A DNA stretch of 64,000 nt, taken from NCBI GenBank assembly GCA_913019905.1, contig CAJVZD010000011.1, forward strand, positions 62,001-126,000, given 5' to 3'. A model generated the notes under the pieces. That model was given only the letters and a program-made list of their open reading frames with translations, was not told the origin of the DNA and did no database searches. Origin of the DNA: an uncultured Cellvibrionales bacterium. GTDB taxonomy: Bacteria > Pseudomonadota > Gammaproteobacteria > Pseudomonadales > Dasaniaceae. Below, piece by piece: positions 46,691 to 54,155 of the stretch (its first letter is position 1; every line of letters starts with the position of its first letter). A program made the position numbers and the translations under genes.

Positions 46691-47158
46691 ATTGCTGGAG
46701 ATACTCCGAATATCTTCTAAATCAACCTTTCTGCTCAGTTTTTGTTTGTAGGCGATCAGCTCATCGCAAGGCATTACTGGAACCTCTAAACCATATATGG
46801 ATTTGGAAACACTTTTTGAGAAGTCAATTTTCAAAAGTACCCAGGATGAAGTAGTCGCATCATATATCTGCGCGCCTCTTGCATTTCCGACTTCCACTTT
46901 AATACCCTTATAGGTAAATTGAACATACTCCAGGTTCCAACCTTCAGATTCTTCTTTATAGACGTGAGCCGGTTTTGAAATCGCTTGTTCGCCTAGTTTT
47001 ACTATTTCCCTAAAACCAGCCGCAGGTACAAAGAGGTCTATATCATTCAATTCTCGTCTTGAGCCGTAACAATTTGCGGCCAAGCCGCCACAGAACTGAA
47101 TGGGAACGTTCGCGATACCTGCCAGTTCGATTATCCAAGCGAGGGCTTCTCTTTCCAT
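46685..47158 (-). CDS. Nucleotidyltransferase-fold protein
   Basis: 157 residues. GGLAANCYGSRRELNDIDLFV near 23-43 is the Gly-rich plus DxD signature of the minimal nucleotidyltransferase fold found in AbiEii-type toxins and aminoglycoside or lincosamide adenylyltransferases. A downstream KIDFSKSV and a C-terminal helix (CDELIAYKQKLSRKVDLEDI) resemble the same group. No antitoxin partner is adjacent, so either antibiotic modification or an orphan toxin-like role is possible. The start is the ATG just after the attC-like site. Confidence 0.8.
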   Translation of the reverse strand: MEREALAWIIELAGIANVPIQFCGGLAANCYGSRRELNDIDLFVPAAGFREIVKLGEQAISKPAHVYKEESEGWNLEYVQFTYKGIKVEVGNARGAQIYDATTSSWVLLKIDFSKSVSKSIYGLEVPVMPCDELIAYKQKLSRKVDLEDIRSISSNV

Positions 47159-47174
47159 TACCGATTCCCGAGTG

Positions 47175-47237
47175 TATAACACCTCAAACAATTGTGCAGA
47201 GCGAGGGTCAGTGAGGGCTTCTGTCTAAGGTGTTTAG
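47175..47237 (-). repeat. attC-like site upstream of nucleotidyltransferase gene
   Basis: Arms AACACCT near both ends on opposite strands (minus-strand start CTAAACACCTTAGAC, end GAGGTGTTATAC). GTTATAC core lies 16 bp before the ATG. Confidence 0.75.
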
Positions 47238-47253
47238 TATCGTTTTCTTAAAG

Positions 47254-47376
47254 TTAGTAAACCGCTACCAATATTACTATGCCGGACGGTAAAACTGGAA
47301 GTGATCTAATGTCGACTGAATTGAAAATTCCTGCCTCAGTCTCCAAAAGCTCAATTTTCCCTATCGAAAAACTCAT
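47254..47376 (-). CDS. Very small ORF in a cassette (40 aa), doubtful
   Basis: 40-residue frame from an ATG, ending VLPSGIVILVAVY. It lies between two attC-like sites in a 180-bp cassette-sized interval and is the only frame there on the same strand. No ribosome site or similarity is recognised, so it may be a fragment of a decayed gene. Confidence 0.3.
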   Translation of the reverse strand: MSFSIGKIELLETEAGIFNSVDIRSLPVLPSGIVILVAVY

Positions 47377-47412
47377 TTTATGATCCGTCGGTTTTCGCGC
47401 TTCGATAGTTCC

Positions 47413-47494
47413 TCGCCAAACACCGAACGCTGCCAAGTCGGGTAGAGGCTGTTCGGTCTGGAGCCTAAACGGTGTTTGAGCGGTTTGTTAAGGT
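47413..47494 (-). repeat. attC-like site after small membrane protein gene
   Basis: Perfect 9-bp arms CAAACACCG (47418-47426) and CGGTGTTTG (47471-47479). On the minus strand TTAAC follows the upstream stop and GTTTGGC closes the site. Confidence 0.65.
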
Positions 47495-47496
47495 GC

Positions 47497-47862
47497 TTAT
47501 ATCGCAAATTCCCCAAGGATTGCAATGACAACAAAGCCAACAATCGATGACATAATTAGTGGCGAAAAGGCGCGCGACAAGCTGATCGATTTCAATTTCG
47601 CCCAAGAATAAAGGGTAACTGCTAACGCGAGATATATTAATGAGATTAGAAGTACCCCAATAGAAGAACCTACCGAAAATGCATCACTCGGACTGCCAGA
47701 CCCATCTACAGGAGGTGCATACAGCCAGATTCCATCGGGATTGCTCGAACGCATTTCGGCGCCAAATAGGTATGCACTTATGGCCCCCAAAAGTAAAAAT
47801 AAGACGAGCAGCATTGCCTGATTTCTAATAACAGCTTGATTCGTATTTACAACTTGATTCAT
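47497..47862 (-). CDS. Small integral membrane protein
   Basis: 121 residues with three predicted helices: about 17-36 (MLLVLFLLLGAISAYLFGA), 66-88 (SSIGVLLISLIYLALAVTLYSW) and 103-120. A loop with PDGIWLYAPPVDGSGSP faces the outside or cytoplasm. No family recognised. AGGG precedes the ATG. Only 34 bp separate it from the NUDIX stop, with no attC-like palindrome, so both may sit in one cassette or one transcript. Confidence 0.75.
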   Translation of the reverse strand: MNQVVNTNQAVIRNQAMLLVLFLLLGAISAYLFGAEMRSSNPDGIWLYAPPVDGSGSPSDAFSVGSSIGVLLISLIYLALAVTLYSWAKLKSISLSRAFSPLIMSSIVGFVVIAILGEFAI

Positions 47863-47896
47863 TTTAAACCCTAGTAATCTATTGTTTACACTTCTC

Positions 47897-48433
47897 TTAC
47901 AATAATCCCAGATGATCTAGAACCATAAATGCGGCTCCAGTTTCGGTGATTTGACCGGACCGAACTATATCGACGAATTCTTCGATAGAAACAATTATTA
48001 CTTTTATCGCTTCATCAATTTCGCTTTGATCCGGTGTAGCCTGTGCTATCTTTTTACAATCCGTGGCATGAAAGACATGTCGGGTTACTCCATGCTCTGC
48101 AGCTATAAAGTGACTACCAATCTCTTTAATATTACCAGCGTAGCCTGTTTCCTCTAGTAATTCACGATGTATTGCATCGACAAGTGATTCTCCAGAAACA
48201 GGCGCTCCCGCAGGTAATTCCTTGAGCCTCCTATTTTGTCCGAATCGATACATTTCTACCAGAATGACTCTATCGAATTCATCCATTGCCACGACACACA
48301 CAGAGTGACTATCCGGATTCACAATTTCGTAGTTTTGTATTCCGCCGTTGGGATGCTCAATTGTTCTGCGAATGACCCTCAGCCAACCGCTATGGATTTC
48401 CTCTTGCTTTAATATTCTAGGTTTATCTTTCAT
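47897..48433 (-). CDS. NUDIX hydrolase, ADP-ribose pyrophosphatase-like
   Basis: 178 residues. The full NUDIX box runs at 76-98 with GAPVSGESLVD, then REL and EETGY. The preceding VILVEMYRFGQNRRLKELPAG is typical of ADP-sugar pyrophosphatases (ADP-ribose to AMP plus ribose 5-phosphate). It would act in the cytoplasm as a house-cleaning enzyme. No ribosome site is seen at the ATG. Spacing to the HAD gene upstream is only 51 bp. Confidence 0.92.
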   Translation of the reverse strand: MKDKPRILKQEEIHSGWLRVIRRTIEHPNGGIQNYEIVNPDSHSVCVVAMDEFDRVILVEMYRFGQNRRLKELPAGAPVSGESLVDAIHRELLEETGYAGNIKEIGSHFIAAEHGVTRHVFHATDCKKIAQATPDQSEIDEAIKVIIVSIEEFVDIVRSGQITETGAAFMVLDHLGLL

Positions 48434-48484
48434 TTCAACCGACTATATGCAGTACAATTCCTTTAGGACAAGCGACGAAAGACG

Positions 48485-49162
48485 CTAGGATTTTGACGTC
48501 GCTGCGCCTAAACTTATCGCTTCCCATAATTTTCTAAACTCCCGAAAGTGGCTTAGTTTAAAATCCACGTACTCGGGATTAGTCGTTTTGTCATCTGTTT
48601 TCCAAACTGTGATCAATCCTAGTTTTTTGGCCGGAATCATATCTGCTTTAAGACTATCACCAACAAACACTGTACTACCTGCGTTTACTTGTAAGCTGTC
48701 GATTACGAATTTAAAAATTGCCTGATCTGGTTTCTTAACACCAAATTCTCCCGATGTAATAATTACCTCGAAATATTCCTCCAGTCCTAGAGCTGAAATT
48801 TTATTCCTTTGAAAGAAATCTCTTCCGTTGGTAAGGCATGCAATCTGAACACCTTCATTCCGAAGAAAACTAAAGGTTTCCGAGACATAATCAAATCTTT
48901 CTGAGAATTGATGAAATGTATTATCAAAGCGGTCAAGCATCTCCGTTTCGACTCTTTCAGGAAAACTATATGCTAATGCTAGTTTCCTAAATACCTCTAC
49001 TTTTGCTTGGATAACGTAGTTCTCTCGCACGAAAGACTCTACAAACGTTTGTCGGTTAATTTCGGTTTCCGACAGATATTCTTCGAACAGTGCGCCTCCG
49101 CATTTTTCCAAACTTGCAGACTTATCATGAATCGTATCGTCCAGATCAAAAACTACATTCAT
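48485..49162 (-). CDS. HAD-superfamily hydrolase (phosphatase)
   Basis: 225 residues of a subclass I HAD phosphatase. Motif I FDLDDT at 5-10 (nucleophile Asp6, Asp8), motif II ACLTNG, motif III Lys in FGVKKPDQAIF and motif IV FVGDSLKADMIPA are all present; a helical cap lies between about 15 and 85. Resembles YjjG/pyrimidine-nucleotidase or phosphoglycolate-type enzymes. Substrate unknown. It follows the 176-bp MITE-like insertion. Confidence 0.92.
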   Translation of the reverse strand: MNVVFDLDDTIHDKSASLEKCGGALFEEYLSETEINRQTFVESFVRENYVIQAKVEVFRKLALAYSFPERVETEMLDRFDNTFHQFSERFDYVSETFSFLRNEGVQIACLTNGRDFFQRNKISALGLEEYFEVIITSGEFGVKKPDQAIFKFVIDSLQVNAGSTVFVGDSLKADMIPAKKLGLITVWKTDDKTTNPEYVDFKLSHFREFRKLWEAISLGAATSKS

Positions 49163-49285
49163 ACTTATGCAACCAATAGAATTTTCCTAATGAGCAATTT
49201 CTTAGCGATCCTTCGCCATACATTAGATTTTCGCTGTTGGATAACTCCTTGGAGTAAATCCCTTTTGAGCAACTCATTTAGGCAA

Positions 49286-49461
49286 CTAATTAGTGCGCAT
49301 CCAGAAACTAATAGACACCGTCATTGCGAGCGTCAGCGCGGCAATCTTATGGTGGAGAGTGTACATAATTACCAGCATTGGTGCGGTCTGTAAGAGATTG
49401 CCGCGCTTTGCTCGCAACGACATCGCAGAAAAACGCCTATTTCTGGATACGCACTAATTAG
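49286..49461. mobile_element. MITE-like palindromic element
   Basis: 176-bp element with 22-bp terminal inverted repeats that differ at one base (49286-49307 and 49440-49461, cores CTAATTAGTGCG / CGCACTAATTAG). Inside is a second inverted pair containing CATTGCGAGCG ... CGCGGCAATCT and its mirror, like a widely scattered bacterial palindromic repeat. Flanking 15-bp direct repeats at 49271-49285 and 49464-49478 match at 13 of 15 bases. No coding capacity, so it would need a transposase supplied in trans. Confidence 0.8.
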
Positions 49462-49505
49462 GCAGCTCATTTAAGCAACACACTAGTCATCTCCCTTTAG
49501 CCGTT

Positions 49506-49967
49506 TCACAACCAACGACGAACCTTTGTTTGGTACGTTAAGAATTCTGAGCCGAATATCTCTTTAAGTGCTCTTTCCTCAGGCATAATCTGCAATCGGT
49601 TCATGTAAAGCACGAAACCTACGATCCCTATAATGACCCACGGAGATGATAAATACACTGCCCATGCACTCAACAATAAGGCGAACCCAACATACATCGG
49701 GTTGCGTGATATTGTATAGATACCCGAGTTTACCAGTGAAGTAGCTGTTTCAGGTTTCAAAGGGTTAACCGTCGTTTTTGCTTTTCGAAAAGAAACAATT
49801 CCCGCGATGCAAAAAAATAGTCCCGCAGCGAGAGCTGCCAATGACAATGCCACTTGGGCCACGGCATTCATCTCTATCGCCGGTAAAACAATTGAGATGA
49901 CCCACATCACAAGAGCAAATAATGCAGCTACAAGGGGCGGTGGAATTCTATTTTCAAGGTTAGGCAT
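49506..49967 (-). CDS. Isoprenylcysteine carboxyl methyltransferase family protein
   Basis: 153-residue membrane protein with four helices. The C-terminal half carries the ICMT/PEMT signature: SGIYTISRNPMYVGFALLLSAWA and a final PEERALKEIFGSEFLTY, where RNPMY and EE...FG..Y form the SAM-binding site. It would methylate a lipid or small hydrophobic substrate. GGAGAG precedes the ATG. The weak palindrome upstream has a GATATAAC end that resembles an eroded attC core. Confidence 0.9.
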   Translation of the reverse strand: MPNLENRIPPPLVAALFALVMWVISIVLPAIEMNAVAQVALSLAALAAGLFFCIAGIVSFRKAKTTVNPLKPETATSLVNSGIYTISRNPMYVGFALLLSAWAVYLSSPWVIIGIVGFVLYMNRLQIMPEERALKEIFGSEFLTYQTKVRRWL

Positions 49968-50086
49968 ACGACTCTCCGAAGTTATATCGCCTTGCCAAGC
50001 GGCGTAATGACTGATTGAATTTAAGGGTTGCGCGTCCAGTGACGGCCCATTTGACCAGCCCGATACTTGAGCGAATGACTAGTATT

Positions 50087-50353
50087 TCATACGTCGATTA
50101 GTTTTGCGGTAATGACCGTCAGACTATGGGCATTTACAGTCAGGATAGCATTGAATTTCACACAGCTAAGATAGTGGTTTTTCCCTCGTGATTCAATGCA
50201 TTCCAGAGGCGTGGATAAAATGATTTTTCTCAGGTAGTTCTCTGTTTCGAAATCAGAACAGTCACTTATTTGCAAGTTCCGTTTTATTCTTAAGAAACCG
50301 AGCTCAGTATTCTTAAAGTTCTCCGCTATAGTTATTTTGAGAGTTTTGTCCAT
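50087..50353 (-). CDS. DUF3781 family protein
   Basis: 88 residues. NTELGFLRIKRNLQISDCSDFE, RKIILSTPLECIESRGKNHYLSC and the C-terminal LTVNAHSLTVITAKLI follow the DUF3781 pattern, a small family of unknown function also found in Firmicutes and cassettes. The match is from pattern memory. It lies between attC-like sites at 50395-50478 and the eroded one near 49985-50085. Confidence 0.75.
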   Translation of the reverse strand: MDKTLKITIAENFKNTELGFLRIKRNLQISDCSDFETENYLRKIILSTPLECIESRGKNHYLSCVKFNAILTVNAHSLTVITAKLIDV

Positions 50354-50394
50354 AATCCGGATTTTCAGCTATTGATGTTTATGAGGTTTGTCTA

Positions 50395-50478
50395 GATGCT
50401 AACGCTGCAATTCACCGGAGGAAAAAGCACAGCAAAGCGCTCGGTTTTCTGGGCAGTATGAAATTGCCGCCATTTGAA
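50395..50478 (-). repeat. attC-like site upstream of DUF3781 gene
   Basis: The minus strand has inner arms GGCAATTTCA and GGTGAATTGC and ends AGCGTTAGCATC. A 66-codon frame across this and the next site is therefore treated as spurious. Confidence 0.6.
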
Positions 50479-50549
50479 CCTCAAGCAACATCGTAAACAC
50501 GTCCAGTTCAGTAGAATTCCAGATCAATTTCATTCCCAGTTGTTTCCAG

Positions 50550-50616
50550 CTAACGCTACCACAACTGGATTTCGTACAAGACAGAAGATCAAACTCCAAT
50601 TTTGGCAGCGTTATTC
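50550..50616 (-). repeat. attC-like site, best preserved in the array
   Basis: 67 bp. Plus-strand left arm GCTAACGCTACCACAACTGG, right arm mirrors it as ATAACGCTGCCAAAATTGGA on the minus strand: about 17 of 20 positions agree, with mismatches and wobble as in attC folds. The cores are GTTATTC and GCTAACG on plus. It begins 10 bp after the stop of the upstream gene. Confidence 0.82.
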
Positions 50617-50625
50617 AATTTAATT

Positions 50626-51035
50626 TTAATTGAATACTACTGGCTCACCATTCCTGTCAAAAGCCATAAATTTTGACAAGTCTCCTCCGCGTTGTACGGT
50701 TTCCACCATCATTTGCAACGAGCGCTCAGCCTCTACGGTGTCCGGCACCACGCCATTTCTACCGGAAATACTCGCTACTAGTACAATCTGCCAATCTTGT
50801 CCCATCTGTTCTGACTCTTTTGCCAAGTCGGAGAAGCTACCCAGTTCGCCCAAGGTTTTATCGACACACATGACAGGTTCTAAAGCGCCACCTTGGCCAG
50901 AATGAAAACGACTTTTTTCGTCACCTTCATGGTCTTCAGGTAATGACGCCTTTAAAAAAACGAATAGTAACCGTTGTGGATCAGCTTGTTTCCGGGCTGC
51001 GCCTAAAAGAGATTCATAGTCAGTAATATTAATTT
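50626..51035 (-). CDS. Conserved small protein (misnamed ribonucleotide reductase alpha in databases)
   Basis: About 136 residues. The frame is open from a TAG further upstream and has no ATG, GTG or TTG before Met55 (in LEPVMCVDKT). Homologous proteins I recall begin near ITDYESLLGAARKQADPQRLLFVF, so translation probably starts at ATT (51035), with GGAGGAAGG eight bases upstream; CTG at 51050 is the alternative. Conserved stretches: LPEDHEG, GQGGALEPVMCVDK, WQIVLVASISGRNG and FMAFDRNGEPVVF. The family has no established function. The best attC-like site directly follows its stop codon. Confidence 0.7.
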
Positions 51036-51086
51036 TTCCTTCCTCCAGTATTGCGAACGTGCGCAGCAGCTACTGTGCTTTTGCAG

Positions 51087-51200
51087 TCAGCCTTGCTGCG
51101 GTTGTTGTCCCGCATTTAGTTTAACTTTGGTAAGCTGATTAAGCGCACCGTATTTTTTACTTGCCGCATATCTGTTGCTGTTTATATACTGCCCGTTCAT
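51087..51200 (-). CDS. 37-aa ORF upstream of conserved small gene
   Basis: 37 residues starting MNGQYINSNRYAASKKYGAL, with AAAGG eight bases before the ATG. It ends 52 bp before the probable start of the next gene. No known family. It could be a leader peptide or a decayed gene; translation is unproven. Confidence 0.35.
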   Translation of the reverse strand: MNGQYINSNRYAASKKYGALNQLTKVKLNAGQQPQQG

Positions 51201-51532
51201 AGATATTACCTTTACCCTGAAAGGTTGACGTCATCTATATGAAGGGCGGAATCAGCGCAGCTAGTCGAAATCTACGCTTTTTTTGATTGTTTCCCCTAAA
51301 CACCCGTAACCGACCCCTTCAGATAAAATCTCTCAATCCTTTTGTTTTCGCAGAAGCCAATCAACAACACATTGTAGCTTGTTGCGTAACACTATCAAGA
51401 GCTATGACGGCTTTATAAACTACCTACCAGTTGAGGAGACTAATACATGATTTTACGTTGTTCGATACTCCTAGAAAGCATCCAAGTGTCGCAGCGTCTT
51501 GTTTGATAAACTTGTACGATTGATTGCATTTT
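51201..51532. other. Intergenic region with weak attC-like remnant
   Basis: 332 bp without a supported gene. Directly after the GNAT stop the minus strand reads TTATCAAACAAGACGCTGCG, similar to an eroded R''/L'' end, and AACAACGTAAAAT about 60 bp later could be the mate. The rest looks like ordinary promoter-type AT-rich DNA. Confidence 0.4.
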
Positions 51533-52098
51533 CTAAGCCCCGTTACTTGAAGTCTGCTCCTCTGGATAATCTCTGACCGTTCTCGAGTACAGGAAACTAT
51601 CCGCTGGGTCAGCGCCAAAATCGCTACTTCGCATGACTCCTTCCCGAAGAAAGCCACAGCGTTCCGCAACTTTCCAGGATGCAGTATTACAAATCTCAAT
51701 GATGAGCTGCTGCCGACATAGTGTAGGCATAGTACGAAATAGATAGTCAGACAACAGGCGGACACCCTCAGTCGCATAACCATTCCCGCGATCGTTCGAA
51801 TCGTGAACGATATACCCCAATTCAAACCCGTGTATGCAAGGAGCTGAACGAAAGAACTGCGATGTCCCCACCCTACGGCCCGTCGTGTTTTCCACGATCG
51901 CTACCGCTCCAGATTGATCTAGCCACATTCCAGTTTTTGAATATACCTCGTTTAGTCGCGAGATGTCTGTGATTGGCTCGGTAATGGATACCTAGAACCT
52001 GCGTATTCCGGGCGATATTCAACGATTTTTCGCAAGTCTCCAGCCTCGACCTTTCGTAGGCTGATCGTTCTACCTCGGGTTAAAACATCGTTGCTCAC
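51533..52098 (-). pseudogene. GNAT (RimJ-like) gene with frameshift
   Basis: A GTG start (52098) with AAGGAAGG upstream opens SNDVLTRGRTISLRKVEAGD and LRKIVEYRPEYAG, the normal N-terminus of a GNAT. At about 51985-52000 the reading frame shifts; the other frame goes on with VSITEPITDISRLNEVYSKT, then VGTSQFFRSAP, FELGYIVHDSNDRGNGYATEG and NTASWKVAERCGFLREG to the stop. The join therefore needs a one-base shift near TTCTAGG. Either a pseudogene or a sequencing error; the 131-residue downstream part alone lacks the first strand. Confidence 0.78.
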
Positions 52099-52099
52099 T

Positions 52100-52234
52100 T
52101 CACCTTCCTTTTAACTGAAATTTGGGGCAATGTTCGTCGGCAGGGTCATTTTGCCGTACCTCATCAATTAACACAGATAGCTTTTCGATATCTGAGTCTC
52201 TTCCGTGCCAAACCAGCAGTCGCTCCTTGACCAT
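52100..52234 (-). CDS. 44-aa ORF, probable gene fragment
   Basis: MVKERLLVWHGRDSDIEKLS and so on, ending KFQLKGR. Its frame stays open upstream to the VOC stop codon (LSHSASKYGSYLNV), which suggests the C-terminal end of a lost protein. The stop overlaps the ribosome site of the GNAT gene by two bases' distance, so translational coupling is possible. Function unknown. Confidence 0.35.
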   Translation of the reverse strand: MVKERLLVWHGRDSDIEKLSVLIDEVRQNDPADEHCPKFQLKGR

Positions 52235-52279
52235 GACATTAAGGTAACTCCCATATTTGGACGCGGAGTGCGATAAAAT

Positions 52280-52666
52280 TCATGACTGATGGCAAACGGC
52301 TAATATTTTATTTCCATCCGGATCACGCACATACGCAGCATAAAAGTTGTCATGTGCCTCAGCCCTTATTCCTGGTCTTCCTTCATCTGTACCACCATAC
52401 TCGAGGGCTGTTTGATAGAATAAATCGACAGACTTTCGGTCAGGAGCCAGCAGCGCCACGTTCGACCCATTGCCAACTGTCGCAGGATTAGCATCGCGAG
52501 GTTTCCCAATCCAGAAAGTGTTGATACCAAGCTCGTCGTGCTTTCCATACCCGGCGCCATTTTCATCACGCCATCGCCGTTCATGACCCAGCGTTTTCAG
52601 CACTGCATCATAAAATTCTATACACTCTTCGACATTGTTAATTCCGATAATTACATGGCTTAGCAT
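52280..52666 (-). CDS. VOC family protein
   Basis: 128-residue glyoxalase-fold protein: LSHVIIGINNVEECIEFYDAVLKTLGHERRW at the N-terminus and YVRDPDGNKILAVCH at the C-terminus, with an Asn/Glu-rich metal site region. It resembles small lactoylglutathione-lyase-like or bleomycin-resistance-like proteins; role unknown. GGAG six bases before the ATG. An attC-like palindrome lies upstream, but none separates it from the next small ORF. Confidence 0.92.
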   Translation of the reverse strand: MLSHVIIGINNVEECIEFYDAVLKTLGHERRWRDENGAGYGKHDELGINTFWIGKPRDANPATVGNGSNVALLAPDRKSVDLFYQTALEYGGTDEGRPGIRAEAHDNFYAAYVRDPDGNKILAVCHQS

Positions 52667-52681
52667 GATTCACTCCAAAAT

Positions 52682-52749
52682 TTAGCGTTCCCGACAAGTG
52701 TGGCTTTGTAGCGAAGGCTAAGCCCTCACGGAAAACCACGCTTGTTATG
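52682..52749 (-). repeat. attC-like site upstream of VOC gene
   Basis: Arms ACAAGTGTGG (52694-52703) and CCACGCTTGT (52736-52745) pair at 9 of 10 positions. The minus strand starts CATAAC five bases after the membrane-gene stop; its far end reads AACGCTAA in place of GCGTTAA, a probable mutation. Confidence 0.72.
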
Positions 52750-52752
52750 AAC

Positions 52753-53088
52753 TTATACCCCACAGGGTTGTAAGCCAAAAACAAATAAACCAAACCAGAT
52801 ATTCGAAAAAGCAATGAGCAAACCAATGGAGTCCCGCGCGAACCTGGGAATAGTGTTAAATTGAAACATATACGCGATGACTAACAACTCTACTACAATC
52901 CATACCACCGACATATAAAGAAAGCCTTTATAACATTCAAGACTCTCTGTTGAAAAATACAGATACCAAAAATCACCTACCACTCCCAGACACATTAAAG
53001 ATAGAAAAATGGAGGTGGCTATATTTCTCCACTGGGAATATTCGGTTGTCAGTGCACTTTCTTTAATTTCGTGAAATCTATTGATCAT
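52753..53088 (-). CDS. Small membrane protein
   Basis: 111 residues with three predicted helices: about 24-46 (IATSIFLSLMCLGVVGDFWYLY), 58-78 (LYMSVVWIVVELLVIAYMF) and 88-108. Unknown family, common type in cassette arrays. A clear attC-like site lies on each side. Confidence 0.75.
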   Translation of the reverse strand: MINRFHEIKESALTTEYSQWRNIATSIFLSLMCLGVVGDFWYLYFSTESLECYKGFLYMSVVWIVVELLVIAYMFQFNTIPRFARDSIGLLIAFSNIWFGLFVFGLQPCGV

Positions 53089-53104
53089 CTTGAAGCTCTA
53101 GGAT

Positions 53105-53172
53105 GGATAACACCCGCAGTGGGACTAAGTATGGAGTGTAGCGGAAAATTTATGGTCGCCGCTGTGTTAAAC
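53105..53172 (-). repeat. attC-like site between GNAT and membrane genes
   Basis: On the minus strand R'' GTTTAAC (a full RYYYAAC match) follows the GNAT stop and R' GTTATCC closes it. Outer arms AACAC/GTGTT and inner GCGGCGAC against GTCCCACTGC. Confidence 0.78.
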
Positions 53173-53177
53173 AATTT

Positions 53178-53621
53178 CTATGCATCTTTTAGCCACAAAC
53201 GATTCCATAAGCCATCGTCGCCAATACCTGTTTCATCCCCTAGAACCCAACCGTTTTGTCGATAGAATTTCTGTGCTTTGGAATTGGCGACAGCGCATTT
53301 CAACGATAACGGCACACCATACATTTTTATGCAATTATTTATCAGCGCAATTCCAATTCCTCTGTTCTTGTATTCGGGTAACACATAAAGGTGGTGGATA
53401 AAGTTTTCAGGACGCCATACTGAAACAAAACCCACGGCCTGACGATCTGCTTCTGCAAGATAGACTTCTTCACCCTCTATCTGGGGAGCAAAGACTTCAA
53501 GGCCTGTTGTTTCGACACTAAAGCATCCTGCAGATGCCCGTGATTTATTGAATATAGCCAGAAGCATCAATTTATCGGGATCCTGCAACAACCTAATTGT
53601 ATGGGATTTAGCGAGCATCAT
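53178..53621 (-). CDS. GNAT family N-acetyltransferase
   Basis: About 147 residues. Acetyl-CoA loop PEYKNRGIGIALINNCI follows HHLYVLPE; the C-terminus has KCAVANSKAQKFYRQNGWV. The upstream R' core overlaps the start codon region, so the ATG at 53621 or 53618 is used rather than the GTG at 53627. Substrate unknown. Confidence 0.9.
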   Translation of the reverse strand: MMLAKSHTIRLLQDPDKLMLLAIFNKSRASAGCFSVETTGLEVFAPQIEGEEVYLAEADRQAVGFVSVWRPENFIHHLYVLPEYKNRGIGIALINNCIKMYGVPLSLKCAVANSKAQKFYRQNGWVLGDETGIGDDGLWNRLWLKDA

Positions 53622-53685
53622 ACGCACAGTCTGACTTGCTGTGGAGCGCCCGCGAGCTGACTATCCTATGTCTGTGCTTGTTACA
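53619..53685 (-). repeat. attC-like site between VOC and GNAT genes
   Basis: 67 bp. The minus strand begins TGTAACAAGCACAGAC and ends GTCAGACTGTGCGTATG; GCACAG pairs with CTGTGC. The inner AGTCAGC/GCAAGTCAG segment completes the imperfect fold. Confidence 0.78.
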
Positions 53686-53698
53686 ATGCTTGCCTTGC

Positions 53699-54073
53699 TT
53701 ATTGGACAAAAGTTACAACCTCAATATGGTTGTGATCTCGATCTTTGACGAATGCTGCGTAGTACCTGTCATGGTACTCAGGCCGATAAGCAGGTGCTCC
53801 GCTAGCAGTAGCGCCTAGCTTCACCGCGGTACGATAAAATACGTTTACAATCTCTATGGATGACGCCCTTAGACATATATGGCAGCCATTATCCAGATCA
53901 CTAAGCTCCTTATCAGGTCTGTGGTTTAGCCAAAATTCTGGATACTTTTTGCCGAAGCCTACCGTTCCTGGCTTTTCTATCAGCTTAGATATGCCGAGTG
54001 TGCTAAAGATAGAAACATAAAACTCTGTAGACTTATCAAGATCTACCACCCCGACTGATATATGATCAATCAT
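53699..54073 (-). CDS. VOC family protein
   Basis: 124-residue glyoxalase-fold protein: MIDHISVGVVDLDKSTEFYV and YAAFVKDRDHNHIEVVTF. It differs clearly from the other VOC protein at 52.3 kb, so they are not recent duplicates. Cytoplasmic, function unknown. GGAGTG lies 9-14 bases upstream of the ATG. attC-like sites flank it. Confidence 0.9.
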   Translation of the reverse strand: MIDHISVGVVDLDKSTEFYVSIFSTLGISKLIEKPGTVGFGKKYPEFWLNHRPDKELSDLDNGCHICLRASSIEIVNVFYRTAVKLGATASGAPAYRPEYHDRYYAAFVKDRDHNHIEVVTFVQ

Positions 54074-54110
54074 TATTAGATTTCACTCCGATCTCCATTC
54101 CTGTTTTCAT

Positions 54111-54155
54111 CTTAACCCCGACAACAAACGTCCGAAGTATGAGCGTCTTGTTAGC
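54111..54155 (-). repeat. Short attC-like site upstream of VOC gene
   Basis: The minus strand has CTAACAAGACG ... CGTTTGTTGTCGGGGTTAAG; AACAAGACG and CGTTTGTT form the arms. It is only 45 bp and may have lost its centre. Confidence 0.6.

Noticed and set aside
47862-47897. attC site sought between the NUDIX and small membrane protein genes
   Set aside because: The gap is only 34 bp and has no inverted repeat.
50399-50599. 66-codon frame with TTG start
   Set aside because: Crosses two attC-like sites, so apparent coding is better explained by the palindromes.
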